Below are positions 26,357-36,028 of a DNA stretch of 64,000 bases, piece by piece. Both the position numbers and the translations under genes were made by a program. The stretch comes from Moraxella cuniculi DSM 21768 (GTDB lineage: Bacteria; Pseudomonadota; Gammaproteobacteria; Pseudomonadales; Moraxellaceae): assembly GCF_900156515.1 (NCBI RefSeq), contig NZ_FTNU01000001.1:124001-188000 (forward strand), given 5' to 3'. The number at the start of each line of letters is the position of its first letter. Position 1 is the stretch's first letter. The notes under the pieces are model-generated. The model was not told where the DNA came from. It saw nothing but the letters and a program-made list of their open reading frames with translations, and made no database searches.

Positions 26357-28252
26357 ATGAATACAAGCACTTATACTTATCCTAAGACTTATGATGTGAT
26401 TGTCATTGGTGGTGGTCATGCTGGCACGGAGGCGGCACTTGCAGCAGCTCGCATGGGCGTGGCGACTTTGCTAATTACGCATAATATTGAAACTTTGGGT
26501 CAGATGAGCTGCAACCCTGCCATTGGCGGCATTGGCAAATCGCATTTGGTGCGTGAGGTTGATGCCTTGGGAGGTGCGATGGCACTGGCAACGGACAAGG
26601 CAGGCATTCAGTTTCGTGTGTTAAATAGCCGAAAAGGAGCAGCGGTGCGTGCCACACGGGCTCAAGCCGACCGTATTTTGTACAAGGCAGCAATTCGCCA
26701 TGTGCTAGAAAATCAACCAAATCTGGATCTGTTTCAACAAGCGGTTGATGATGTCATTGTCGAAAATGGCCGAGCGGTCGCTGTGGTAACTGCAACTGGC
26801 GTGCGTTTTAACACGCATACGGTGGTGCTGACTTCTGGGACTTTTTTGGGTGGGGTGATTCATATTGGCTTGCAGCACCAAAGCGGCGGTCGGGCAGGGG
26901 ATATGCCAGCGATTCGCTTGGCAGATCGTTTGCGTGAGTTAAAGCTGCCAGTCGGTCGGCTAAAGACGGGCACGCCAGCACGCATTGATGCACGCACGGT
27001 GGATTTTTCGGTCATGCAAGTCCAAGAGGGCGATACGCCTTTGCCTGTGATGAGTTATTTGGGTGATGTATCCATGCACCCTAGACAAATTCCTTGTTAT
27101 ATTACGCACACCAATGAGCGTACGCATGAGATTATCCGTGCCAATTTGGACAGAAGTCCGATGTTTAGTGGCAAAATCGAAGGCGTTGGACCAAGATATT
27201 GTCCTTCTATTGAGGATAAGATTCACCGCTTTGCTGACAAAGATAGCCATCAGATTTTTATTGAGCCTGAAGGGCTGACAACGCATGAATTGTACCCAAA
27301 TGGCATCTCAACAAGCCTGCCATTTGATGTGCAGGTGGCATTTATCCGTAGTATGCGTGGGCTTGAAAATGCTCATATCACAAGACCGGGTTATGCCATT
27401 GAATATGATTATTTTGATCCACAAAATCTCAAGCCAACACTTGAGACCAAATCAATTGATGGGCTGTATTTTGCAGGGCAAATCAATGGCACAACAGGTT
27501 ATGAAGAGGCGGCAGCACAGGGTTTGTTGGCTGGGGCGAATGCAGCCTTGGCGGTGCAGCAAAAAGAGGCATGGACACCAAAACGACACGAGGCTTATTT
27601 GGGCGTGTTGGTTGATGATTTAATCACGCATGGCACCAATGAACCATACCGTATGTTTACCAGCCGTGCCGAGCATCGCCTGCTGTTGCGTGAGGATAAT
27701 GCCGATGAGCGTCTGACAGCCATCGGATACAAATTGGGTCTGGTGGATGAAATACGCTGGGCAAAATTTAACCAAAAAATGGAAGATATTGCCAGCGAAA
27801 CTGCTCGCTTGACAGAGATTTGGGCAACGCCAAACAACGCCATCGGCAAGGCGTTCATGGCAAATACAGGCGAGATGCTAAGCAAAGAAAATACACTGCT
27901 GGATTTATTAAAGCGTCCAAATATCGGCTTTGCTGACATTGCCAAAGTGTCAGACAGCACGGTTGCTGCCGAAGTTGGTGAGCAAATTGAGATTGCTGTA
28001 AAATATGCAGGATACATTGAGCGGCAAAATGACGAAATTGAGCAAATCAAACGCCTTGAAAACACGCCTTTGCCGATGGATTTTGATTATCAGGCAGTAT
28101 CTGGGCTTTCTAATGAAATTGTCCAAAAACTTAGCCATATCAGACCTGCCACACTTGGGCAGGCAAGCCGTATCAGTGGCGTTACCCCTGCGGCGGTGAG
28201 CCTGCTTGCCATGACGATTAAGAAGTTACAAAAAATGCAAGCCTTAAAATAA
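26357..28252 (+). CDS. mnmG: tRNA uridine 5-carboxymethylaminomethyl modification enzyme, FAD subunit
   Basis: MnmG (GidA) with MnmE installs the cmnm5 group on wobble uridine of several tRNAs. The 631-residue chain shows the FAD-binding [17 protein letters not shown] (18-34), [23 protein letters not shown], and the conserved [30 protein letters not shown] and [18 protein letters not shown] blocks. The usual length and all landmarks are present. It stands alone with its own promoter. Confidence 0.97.
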   Translation: MNTSTYTYPKTYDVIVIGGGHAGTEAALAAARMGVATLLITHNIETLGQMSCNPAIGGIGKSHLVREVDALGGAMALATDKAGIQFRVLNSRKGAAVRATRAQADRILYKAAIRHVLENQPNLDLFQQAVDDVIVENGRAVAVVTATGVRFNTHTVVLTSGTFLGGVIHIGLQHQSGGRAGDMPAIRLADRLRELKLPVGRLKTGTPARIDARTVDFSVMQVQEGDTPLPVMSYLGDVSMHPRQIPCYITHTNERTHEIIRANLDRSPMFSGKIEGVGPRYCPSIEDKIHRFADKDSHQIFIEPEGLTTHELYPNGISTSLPFDVQVAFIRSMRGLENAHITRPGYAIEYDYFDPQNLKPTLETKSIDGLYFAGQINGTTGYEEAAAQGLLAGANAALAVQQKEAWTPKRHEAYLGVLVDDLITHGTNEPYRMFTSRAEHRLLLREDNADERLTAIGYKLGLVDEIRWAKFNQKMEDIASETARLTEIWATPNNAIGKAFMANTGEMLSKENTLLDLLKRPNIGFADIAKVSDSTVAAEVGEQIEIAVKYAGYIERQNDEIEQIKRLENTPLPMDFDYQAVSGLSNEIVQKLSHIRPATLGQASRISGVTPAAVSLLAMTIKKLQKMQALK

Positions 28253-28309
28253 TCAGTCATGTTGCTTGCTTTGATTGACTTGAATTGGTAGTTTATTTGG
28301 GGTATTGTT

Positions 28310-29266
28310 ATGTTGGCGGCCGTCATCTTTGCTGTATCAATCACCATGCCAAACTTGCTATTAATGGCTTTGGGATTTTTTATGCAAAGACGAATGCAAG
28401 TCAGCGATGGTTTTGTTGAGACAGCCTCAAACCTTGTTTTTAATTACTGTTTGCCTTGTTTGCTGTTTTTTAGCGTCATTGGCAGCGAGGCACAAATTGC
28501 CAGCCAATCGGTGCTATTAACCGCAGGGACGATTAGCACTTTGCTGTTGTTTATTTTGGCAGAATTGTACGCCAAATGCTTCGTGCCAAATGTTGCTGAT
28601 AAAGGGGTGTTTGTGCAGGGCGTATTTCGCTCCAACATGGCAATCATTAGTCTGGCAACCGTTGCCAATGCTTATGGCAAAACAGGGCTTGGCATCGGTG
28701 CGGTTTATATGGGCGTGATTACCATTTTGTATAATGTGCTGGCGGTGATTACGCTATCACGCACCAAAAAAACCACAGGCGGTCTGATGGTGCAAATAAA
28801 AAATATCGCCATAACCATCGCCAAAAATCCTTTAATCATCGCTTTGGTTGCTGCGTTTATTTATAAGGGGCTTGCTCTGCCAGCTTTGCCAGAATTTATC
28901 CAAAAAACAGGCAGTCTGCTCGGGGCGGTGGCATTGCCATTGGCGTTGATTTGTGCAGGGGCAACTTTGGATATGAAATCGATGCTCAGTCCATCAGGGT
29001 TGTCGATGCAGGCAAGTCTTGGGCGAATTGTTATCGCTCCTTTGACGGCGGTGCTGATTGGTTGGCTATTTGCTTTATCGCCAATGCAAATGGGCGTGCT
29101 GTTTTTGATGGTGGCAAGTCCTGCAGCGGCAGCAAGCTATGTCATGGCAAAAGCAATGGGCGGCAACGATGTGTTGGCGGCAAATATTTTGGGTTTTACC
29201 ACCGTTTTTGGCATGATTGGCATGGCGGTGGGTATGGCGGTCTTAAGAATGCTTGGCTGGGCATAA
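28310..29266 (+). CDS. AEC-family transporter (auxin efflux carrier superfamily)
   Basis: This 318-residue inner membrane protein has about ten hydrophobic segments in two halves separated by a hydrophilic stretch near residues 145-165. The pattern fits AEC permeases, which in bacteria move organic acids such as malate or malonate, or amino acids. Family motifs include FNYCLPCLLFF and ICAGATLDM. Substrate is unknown. It follows mnmG by 57 bp on the same strand and converges on sbcC. Confidence 0.8.
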   Translation: MLAAVIFAVSITMPNLLLMALGFFMQRRMQVSDGFVETASNLVFNYCLPCLLFFSVIGSEAQIASQSVLLTAGTISTLLLFILAELYAKCFVPNVADKGVFVQGVFRSNMAIISLATVANAYGKTGLGIGAVYMGVITILYNVLAVITLSRTKKTTGGLMVQIKNIAITIAKNPLIIALVAAFIYKGLALPALPEFIQKTGSLLGAVALPLALICAGATLDMKSMLSPSGLSMQASLGRIVIAPLTAVLIGWLFALSPMQMGVLFLMVASPAAAASYVMAKAMGGNDVLAANILGFTTVFGMIGMAVGMAVLRMLGWA

Positions 29267-29305
29267 ATTGATTGATAGACGCTGCCTAGCTTTGCCCGCC
29301 ACTTA

Positions 29306-32300
29306 TCACAATCTACAAACGCCAGCACCAGAGAGCGTACTGTTACCACCTGCCTGTTTTTCTACGGTAATTTCGGTATCAATGCGCTCTTTTAGGCTGG
29401 CAACATGGCTAATGATGCCGATGCTTTTGCCACTTTGTTGCAGCTCAAACAAGGTATTTAGTGCCAAATCAAGTGCTGCCTCGTCCAGCGTACCAAATCC
29501 TTCGTCCAAAAACAGCGATTCAATTTGTACATTTTGGCTATTTATTTGTGCCAGACCCAGTGCCAACGCCAGCGAGATGATAAAACTTTCGCCGCCAGAG
29601 AGGTTTTTGCTGCTACGCACCGCATCGCCTTGATGTTTGTCAATCACCAGAATTTCCAATGACTTACTATGGTCGCCGTCAAAACTAAGTAGATAGCGAT
29701 CGGTCATTTTACTCAAGACAATATTGGCATGGTGCAGCACCATATCAAGCGTCAGCCCTTGTACAAAATTGCGATATTTCTTGCCATCGGCTGAGCCAAT
29801 CAGCAGATCTAATTTTTCCCAAATACTGTTTTCTTGTTGCTGATTGTTAATCTTTAATAATAAATCTTGTTGTTGATTTCGGTTTTTATTTTCCAGTTCT
29901 TGGCTTGCAAGCAGCGTGCCGATTTGCTGGTTGGTAATGGCAAGATGCTGTTGAATTTCTTGTATTTTTTCTTGAATATTATTAATGTTTAATTTATCAA
30001 TATGCGGATAATCCTGTTTGATTTTTGATAGCTTTTCTGTGTTATCTGCCAAAAATATCTCCGCTTGATTCAATTGATTGTGCAGATTTTCTGAATGGTT
30101 TTGTAATGATAGTAACTCTGTATCGGGTAATTGCGCTGCCAAAAACGCATTCTCGTCAGTCAGCTGTAGCTGATTTAATGCTTCAGCAAATCGCTGCTTG
30201 GTGTCATGAAGTTTTGTACCAAGGTCTGTCAGTGCCTTTTCGTTGCTGCTGATGTACGCCTGATTTGCCTGTAGGTTTGTGGTATCGTGATGTAGCTTTT
30301 GTAAAATCTGCTCTTTTTCGCTGCGTTTATTGTTAATTTTTGATTGATAATCATCGTCCACCTTGTCAGCATTTTGAGCATTTAATAATTGCTTTCGCTG
30401 CTCAATAAGCACAGTTAGATTCTGAGCGGTAGAATTAACAAGCAATTGATGTTTGTCATAAGTTGATTTGCTTACAGCTAATTGATTTTCTAGTGTTTTT
30501 ATCTTAGCATTTAGATAACTTAGCTTATTTTTTTGTTGGTTTAGTAGTTGATTTAATGTTTCGGAATCTACGAGCTTGGCATTAAGTTCGGCATGGGTTT
30601 TTTCAAAATATTGTTTTGTTTTACTTAATAAATAATTATCAATATCCGAAGGTAGGTTAATGATATCAGACAGCGGCTGATTGGGTGATATTGTATCGAT
30701 ATCAACTGGCAAATCCTTAGGCGTGATGTCATTTAGATGTATCTTTAGTGCTTGTAGTAGCTCGGTGGAATCGTTTTTTTCTGCCTGATGTTCGTGGTGA
30801 AATTGCCAAATTTGTTGCACAAGTTGCAACAAGCTCGGCATTGTGTTATTGCTAAGCTCAAAGTGGTTTTGATTGGTTTGCTTAAGCAACATATCAGTAT
30901 CTTGCTTAAGCGTTTCACCATTTTGCTGAATATTTGCCAGATTTGTCAGCAGTTTTGTCAGTTCGTTATTTTGCTCATAGAGTTCATCAAAGTGCATTTT
31001 TGCCTTATTGAGCATCAATTCGGTTTGTTTGATGTCATTGCTTGTTTGTTCAAGTAGTCGCTCAATACCATCTTTGTCCGCCTGATGTTTCGTTGTAAAT
31101 TGCTGATGAATTTTCTCCCAAATTTTATCACTTTCTTGGGTGCTTGTTGTTAGTTTATTGATTAGATTTTCTAATTTATTATAATTATTTTCTAGGTGGA
31201 TTGTGATGCTGTGCAACTCTTGAGATTGTTCGCCATGCAGCGTGCTGATTTCCTCAAATTCTCTGGTGTGTGCGTGTAATTGCTGCTCGGCAACTTCGGC
31301 TTTTAAGTCATTAACACGCTCTGGCTGTGATTTGTAAGGGTGATCGGTGCTACCGCACAAAGGGCAACGATCCCCTTGCTTTAGCTGTTCAAGCTGCTTT
31401 TTCATTGCCAGAATTTGCTTGCAAAGGTCAAAATTTGCTTGGCTCATCTGCCATAACTCTTTGGATTTTTTTAATTTTTCCTTACTTACAGCCAAAGCAT
31501 TGGTAATCTCTTGCTCCTTTTGCTTTAGTCTTGTTTGTTCTAGCTTGGCTTGATTGATTTCATCTTGCATGCTTGCTTGCTGTTGATACAGTTGATAAAT
31601 TTGCTCAAGCAGGTATAGCTTGTGAGTGCTTGTCTTAAGCTCTTCTTGTTTTTCTGTGAATATTTGGCGCAGCTTACCATCTGCGTAGTCCTTATTATTA
31701 AGTTTTAGTAAATTAATGATTTTTGTTTTTGTTTGATGACTTTGTTCAAGCTGGCCTAGTTTTGCTTGCTTGGTTTTTTGATAATCGCTGCGTAATTGAT
31801 TTAACTTGGCTAGATTTTCTTGCAGTTTTTTGCGATCAATGAGCTGCTGCGTATGCGTGTGTTGCAAGGTATTAATTAAAGTGGTGTATTGAGAGCGATA
31901 TTGATTGTAAGTATTTAATTTTTCTGATAAATTTTCTGATTGCAGTTGGTTAATTTGCTGTTTGGTATCTTGTGTTTTTTCTGTCAGTTGGGCTTGCTCT
32001 GCCAGTGCTTGCTGCAATTGGTCGTCAATATTTGTTTGCTGATATTGATAATCTGTTAAGATTTTTTGTTGGCTGGCTTGCTCATGCTGTAGTGCTGTTA
32101 TCTCTTTATCCAGTGAGCGAGCCTGTGCCAGCATGGGTTTGGCTTGTTCGTATGCTGCCATTAGCTGTGCGAGCTGTTGCTGGCTGTTTTGGTAATCTTG
32201 CTGATTTTTGTTTAGATTTTCTTGTAAGTTTTTTAGTTCATTATTAAGAATAATAAGTTCAGCATTTTTTTGCTCGCACGCTTGTTGGTATTCTTGCAAT

Positions 32301-33205
32301 GCTTGATAGATTGGCGTATATTCCTTAACTTTTTTGGCAAGGTTGAGCCTTGATTGATTGGGAGAAAATTCCTCAAGCTCTTGCTGAATTTTATTAACTT
32401 TATCTTTATAAACCGCCACTTGATTTTGTAAATTGTCATATTCTTCGACAAGTTTTAACGAATCGCTTAGCTTGCTTAATTCTGCCTCAAGTTTGCTTTT
32501 ATTTTGCTGATTTTCTTGCAGGGCGTTACTGAGCTTTTGATACTCTTCTTCGCTCAAAATATCAATATCGCCAAGTTTTTCTTGTAGATTTTTTAAAATA
32601 TTTACTTGCTGTTTGTGTTTTTCAAAGGCGGCTTGACTGATTTTGGCATAGATTTGAGTGCCAGTGATTTGCTCAAGAATCTGCCCTCGTTCACTGGCAT
32701 CGGATTGCAAAAATGCAGCAAACTCTCCTTGTACCAGCATGACAGAGCGGGTGAATTGCATTTTATTCATGCCCAAAATCTGTTCAATTTTTTTGCCAAC
32801 CAGACTTGCTCTTTCTTCTAAAATTTTGCCCTTGTTGTCTTGACTGTGGCTTAACTCACTGATTTCACGATGGATATTTTGCAGCTTGCCATCGCTTTTT
32901 TGTTTGGCACGACGCTGCGACCAGCTGGCTTGGTAGATTTTGCCATTGGCACGAAAAATTACCGTGCTTGAGGCTGTGGCAGTACCGATGCTCATCAGTT
33001 CATTTTGGTTTGCTGAGATATTCAGGCGAGGGGTTTCGCCATATAGAGCAAGGCAGATTGCGTCCAAGATGGTGGTTTTGCCAGCACCTGTCGGCCCTGT
33101 GATGGCAAATAAAGCATGGTTGTTGAAGGCTTCATCTTCAAAATCGATTTGCCATTTGCCTTTTATTGAGTTGATATTCTCAAAAATTAATTTTAAAATT
33201 TTCAT
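29306..33205 (-). CDS. sbcC: Exonuclease subunit SbcC (Rad50-like ATPase)
   Basis: SbcC with SbcD forms a nuclease that opens DNA hairpins and processes palindromes at replication forks. The 1299-residue chain has the Walker A GPTGAGKTT (about 38-46), two very long glutamine-rich coiled coils, a zinc hook CPLCGS with Cys614 and Cys617 at the apex, the signature NLSGGESFIISLALALGLA and Walker B SLFLDEGFGTLD near the C-terminus. It is longer than the E. coli protein (1048 residues), mainly in the coils. The ATG at 33205 is 15 bp after the sbcD stop. Confidence 0.95.
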   Translation of the reverse strand: MKILKLIFENINSIKGKWQIDFEDEAFNNHALFAITGPTGAGKTTILDAICLALYGETPRLNISANQNELMSIGTATASSTVIFRANGKIYQASWSQRRAKQKSDGKLQNIHREISELSHSQDNKGKILEERASLVGKKIEQILGMNKMQFTRSVMLVQGEFAAFLQSDASERGQILEQITGTQIYAKISQAAFEKHKQQVNILKNLQEKLGDIDILSEEEYQKLSNALQENQQNKSKLEAELSKLSDSLKLVEEYDNLQNQVAVYKDKVNKIQQELEEFSPNQSRLNLAKKVKEYTPIYQALQEYQQACEQKNAELIILNNELKNLQENLNKNQQDYQNSQQQLAQLMAAYEQAKPMLAQARSLDKEITALQHEQASQQKILTDYQYQQTNIDDQLQQALAEQAQLTEKTQDTKQQINQLQSENLSEKLNTYNQYRSQYTTLINTLQHTHTQQLIDRKKLQENLAKLNQLRSDYQKTKQAKLGQLEQSHQTKTKIINLLKLNNKDYADGKLRQIFTEKQEELKTSTHKLYLLEQIYQLYQQQASMQDEINQAKLEQTRLKQKEQEITNALAVSKEKLKKSKELWQMSQANFDLCKQILAMKKQLEQLKQGDRCPLCGSTDHPYKSQPERVNDLKAEVAEQQLHAHTREFEEISTLHGEQSQELHSITIHLENNYNKLENLINKLTTSTQESDKIWEKIHQQFTTKHQADKDGIERLLEQTSNDIKQTELMLNKAKMHFDELYEQNNELTKLLTNLANIQQNGETLKQDTDMLLKQTNQNHFELSNNTMPSLLQLVQQIWQFHHEHQAEKNDSTELLQALKIHLNDITPKDLPVDIDTISPNQPLSDIINLPSDIDNYLLSKTKQYFEKTHAELNAKLVDSETLNQLLNQQKNKLSYLNAKIKTLENQLAVSKSTYDKHQLLVNSTAQNLTVLIEQRKQLLNAQNADKVDDDYQSKINNKRSEKEQILQKLHHDTTNLQANQAYISSNEKALTDLGTKLHDTKQRFAEALNQLQLTDENAFLAAQLPDTELLSLQNHSENLHNQLNQAEIFLADNTEKLSKIKQDYPHIDKLNINNIQEKIQEIQQHLAITNQQIGTLLASQELENKNRNQQQDLLLKINNQQQENSIWEKLDLLIGSADGKKYRNFVQGLTLDMVLHHANIVLSKMTDRYLLSFDGDHSKSLEILVIDKHQGDAVRSSKNLSGGESFIISLALALGLAQINSQNVQIESLFLDEGFGTLDEAALDLALNTLFELQQSGKSIGIISHVASLKERIDTEITVEKQAGGNSTLSGAGVCRL

Positions 33206-33220
33206 CAATAACCACCAGTG

Positions 33221-34546
33221 TCAAGCATTTCCGTCTTGTTCGTGTAATGATTTTAGTAAACTTTGATAAGCTAAAATTAACTGTTCTTTGTCTTCATTTG
33301 TTATTTTTTCTTTATTAAGTCGCTTAAGAAAAATATCCATTTCATCGAGATTTTTTGGGTTATCAATCCATACTGCTGCTTGTAAGCTGCCTTGGTGGCG
33401 TGCTTTATTTTTTATGCTGATGGCAACCAGTTTGCTATCATCAAGCAGGGTATCAATTTGTTGCTTTAGGTTGCCGATTAATGTTTCGCCTGTATATTCT
33501 ATCTCCAGCCAAACCTCTTGCTGGGTGGCTTTTAGCTTATCAAGACAGTTTTGGATAAAGGTCATATCACCTGCAATTTTGGCAAGTCCCTGAAAAATTG
33601 GCACGGGCAAGCTGTTTATAGATAGTTGTTTTTTATCATTATTTTCTTTATGTATGTCAATAATTAAAACTTGTTTTTGCCGACCAATTTCACCAAAACC
33701 CATCGCAATCGGCGAGCCGCAATAGCGGATACGCTCCTGCTTGCCAACTTTTTGGGCGGCGTGAATATGTCCAAGTGCCACATAGTCTATTGTATCGTCA
33801 AAGATGCTAGCACTGATTTGTCCCAATGTGCCAATCTGAATATCTCTCATACCATCATCAGCCGATGAGACCGATGCACCTGCGGCATACAGATGACCTG
33901 TGGCGATGATTGGTACGGATATTTGATAAGTTTTTTTTAATTCATCTTGTCTTTTTTTGGCAAGTTTTGCTAATGAATGATAATAATCAGCAACCGCAGA
34001 TAGGAGTAATTTATCATGATGTTCGACTTGCTCAGGGTCGATGCTGCCACGCACATCACGATCCCTAAGATAAGGAACTGTCATCACAATGGCAAGTGGC
34101 GTGTCATCATCGTACAGAGTGATGATATCGTCCGCCATGTTTTGACTGATACTGCCAACAACATGGGTATTTAACACACCCAAGACTTCTTTGGTTTTTT
34201 GTAGGCTGGTCGGTGAATCGTGATTGCCAGCGACAATAATTATGTGCTTAATGTGTCTTTTAAAGGCAGTTGCCAAAAACTGATGATACAGATGCTCGGC
34301 ACGATTGCTTGGGGCCATGGTGTCAAAAATATCACCAGCAACAATCAGAACATCAACCTCGAACTCCACCAAGGAATCTTGTAGCCAATCTAAAAAATTG
34401 GCAAATTCATGATAACGGGGCTGATTGTATAATAATTTGCCCAAATGCCAATCTGAAGTGTGCAAAATACGCAGTGCATCTTTGGGCTTGGGTGGTAAAG
34501 CTGGCGTTTGGCTTTGTTGAACGAGGTGGGTTTTAAAGACATTCAT
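33221..34546 (-). CDS. sbcD: Exonuclease subunit SbcD (Mre11-like nuclease)
   Basis: The 441-residue metallophosphoesterase has the family motifs HTSDWHLGK (29-37), VAGDIFDT, VAGNHDSPTS, TGHLYAAG and LGHIHAAQ, which bind two metals. A 26-residue tail precedes the first motif, longer than usual, so the true start might lie later, but no better in-frame ATG is available. It is transcribed with sbcC. Confidence 0.95.
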   Translation of the reverse strand: MNVFKTHLVQQSQTPALPPKPKDALRILHTSDWHLGKLLYNQPRYHEFANFLDWLQDSLVEFEVDVLIVAGDIFDTMAPSNRAEHLYHQFLATAFKRHIKHIIIVAGNHDSPTSLQKTKEVLGVLNTHVVGSISQNMADDIITLYDDDTPLAIVMTVPYLRDRDVRGSIDPEQVEHHDKLLLSAVADYYHSLAKLAKKRQDELKKTYQISVPIIATGHLYAAGASVSSADDGMRDIQIGTLGQISASIFDDTIDYVALGHIHAAQKVGKQERIRYCGSPIAMGFGEIGRQKQVLIIDIHKENNDKKQLSINSLPVPIFQGLAKIAGDMTFIQNCLDKLKATQQEVWLEIEYTGETLIGNLKQQIDTLLDDSKLVAISIKNKARHQGSLQAAVWIDNPKNLDEMDIFLKRLNKEKITNEDKEQLILAYQSLLKSLHEQDGNA

Positions 34547-34552
34547 AATGGT

Positions 34553-34579
34553 AAAAAAGACCGCATAAACACGGTCTTG
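34553..34579 (-). terminator. Terminator of the ybeD-like gene
   Basis: On the minus strand AAGACCG/CGGTCTT is followed by TTTTTT. It ends seven bases before the sbcD start, so sbcDC transcription must either read through or begin very close by. Confidence 0.8.
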
Positions 34580-34587
34580 ACTTGATT

Positions 34588-34896
34588 TTAAACAACGGTA
34601 CGCACGGTTTTTGCTTTGTCCAAAGCGGTGTATAAGCGATTGACCTCATCGGCAGATTGCAAGTGTAGATTGACTCGTAGCGAGTGAAATCTGCCCGTAC
34701 GAGAGGGGCGGACTTGAATGGTTGCATGGTCAAAGCTGGGGAAAATCTCTGCCAGAATCAGTTTGACTTCATTAAGCAAATCTTCATGATGACCCTCATG
34801 ACCGATAATGCTCATTGGATAGTCCATCGGAAAATGCCACAGTTCTGGATTTTGGATTTCGGTGCGTGTTGGCACGGCGGTATTGTTATCTTGCAT
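34588..34896 (-). CDS. YbeD/DUF493 family protein
   Basis: The 102-residue protein matches the small ACT-like DUF493 family (E. coli YbeD): ELWHFPMDYPMSIIGH, then IQVRPSRTGRFHSLRVNLHLQSADEVNRLYTAL. The family is cytoplasmic and often found near lipoate genes; its role is unsettled. The ATG at 34896 is preceded by AGGAAT and gives the family length; the frame stays open upstream into the next gene but without similarity. Confidence 0.9.
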   Translation of the reverse strand: MQDNNTAVPTRTEIQNPELWHFPMDYPMSIIGHEGHHEDLLNEVKLILAEIFPSFDHATIQVRPSRTGRFHSLRVNLHLQSADEVNRLYTALDKAKTVRTVV

Positions 34897-34981
34897 AAAT
34901 ATTCCTAGCTGTTTGTGAGTGCCAAAACTGGCAAAGTTATCGGTTAAATGGGGTGGATTTTTGGAATTTAAAGAGCCTTGC

Positions 34982-35773
34982 TTAGTTAAGTAAAAATTCA
35001 ATGACCGCCTTTGAGCCAATAAAACCAACCGCCAGCAAAACAAAGCCGTACATGGCAAAATTCGCCGCACGCTTGCCACGCCAGCCATAGCGATAATGCC
35101 CAAAAATCAACACGCCAAAAACCAACCAGCTGGCAATGCTAAATGACAGCTTGTGTGCCAAATGCTGATTTAAAATATCATAAGTTGCCACAAAGCCCAG
35201 CCCTAAAGCAATGCTTAGGATAACAAAACCTGTCAGCACCATATCAAACAGCAAACTTTCCATGCTTTGCAATGAAGGCAGGCGACTTACCCAAAAACGG
35301 TGAATGCTTTGATGCTTTAGTTCGCGGATTTGCAAACGCAGCAACAAACCCTGTACTGCCGCCATCAAAAGCACGCAATAAGCAGCAAATGACAATAAAA
35401 TATGCACCTGCAAACTGGTGGATAAATTGGTCAAAGGCTCATAGGCAACTTTGCCAAAATAACCCAAACTCACCCCCGCCAACGCAGCAGGCACTGCCAA
35501 AATCCCAAGGCTTAAAATCGGACGATATAAAGCAAATAACACATAAAACAGCACAAAGAATAAGCCAGTCAGGCTAAGCGTATTAAACAGGTTAAAATTT
35601 AGCCCATAAAGCGTGATAATCTCTGGATACAGCACATAGCCATGTAACAAAATGGCAACGACAAGCAGTCCCAGTATGCCTTGGTGAATCGGCGTGTCCT
35701 GAATCAGTGCATGAGCCAAATATAAGCCAACACCTGTATAAATACCAAGACACAGTAAAAAAATCAGCAGCAC
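34982..35773 (-). CDS. CcsA/YpjD-family inner membrane protein
   Basis: The 263-residue polytopic membrane protein belongs to the cytochrome c assembly (CcsA/HemX/YpjD) superfamily, whose E. coli member YpjD lies next to ffh, as here. Eight or so hydrophobic segments are visible, with ATYDILNQHLAHKLSFSIASWLVFG and YRYGWRGKRAANFAMYGF near the C-terminus typical of the group. A GTG at 35773 preceded by GGGG five bases away is chosen as start; the ATG at 35881 would add 36 residues rich in Cys and His with no signal character. The gene diverges from ffh. Function in the YpjD branch is not established. Confidence 0.82.
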   Translation of the reverse strand: MLLIFLLCLGIYTGVGLYLAHALIQDTPIHQGILGLLVVAILLHGYVLYPEIITLYGLNFNLFNTLSLTGLFFVLFYVLFALYRPILSLGILAVPAALAGVSLGYFGKVAYEPLTNLSTSLQVHILLSFAAYCVLLMAAVQGLLLRLQIRELKHQSIHRFWVSRLPSLQSMESLLFDMVLTGFVILSIALGLGFVATYDILNQHLAHKLSFSIASWLVFGVLIFGHYRYGWRGKRAANFAMYGFVLLAVGFIGSKAVIEFLLN

Positions 35774-36028
35774 AATCGCCCCTTTGGTTGTGAAATGATG
35801 GCAAGAACAGCAAGCAACATGATAAAATAACTCAATTAATAACCAGTTATGGTTAAAATAAAGATTTTTGTCAGCAATCATGCAATTAAATTGGAATATT
35901 TGCCTAATTTAGCATAAAATAGCAGGTATTTGTAGCCAAGTTTTGTCAAATGCGATAAGTTTTTGTCAATTATCTCAAAAACCGCAATCAATTTGACAAA
36001 TCATCAAACTTATTATCATGGAAAAATT

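Noticed and set aside
31972-32247. 91-codon plus-strand frame with hydrophobic stretches inside sbcC
   Set aside because: It is antisense to a coiled-coil region with strongly biased codons, which generates long spurious frames.
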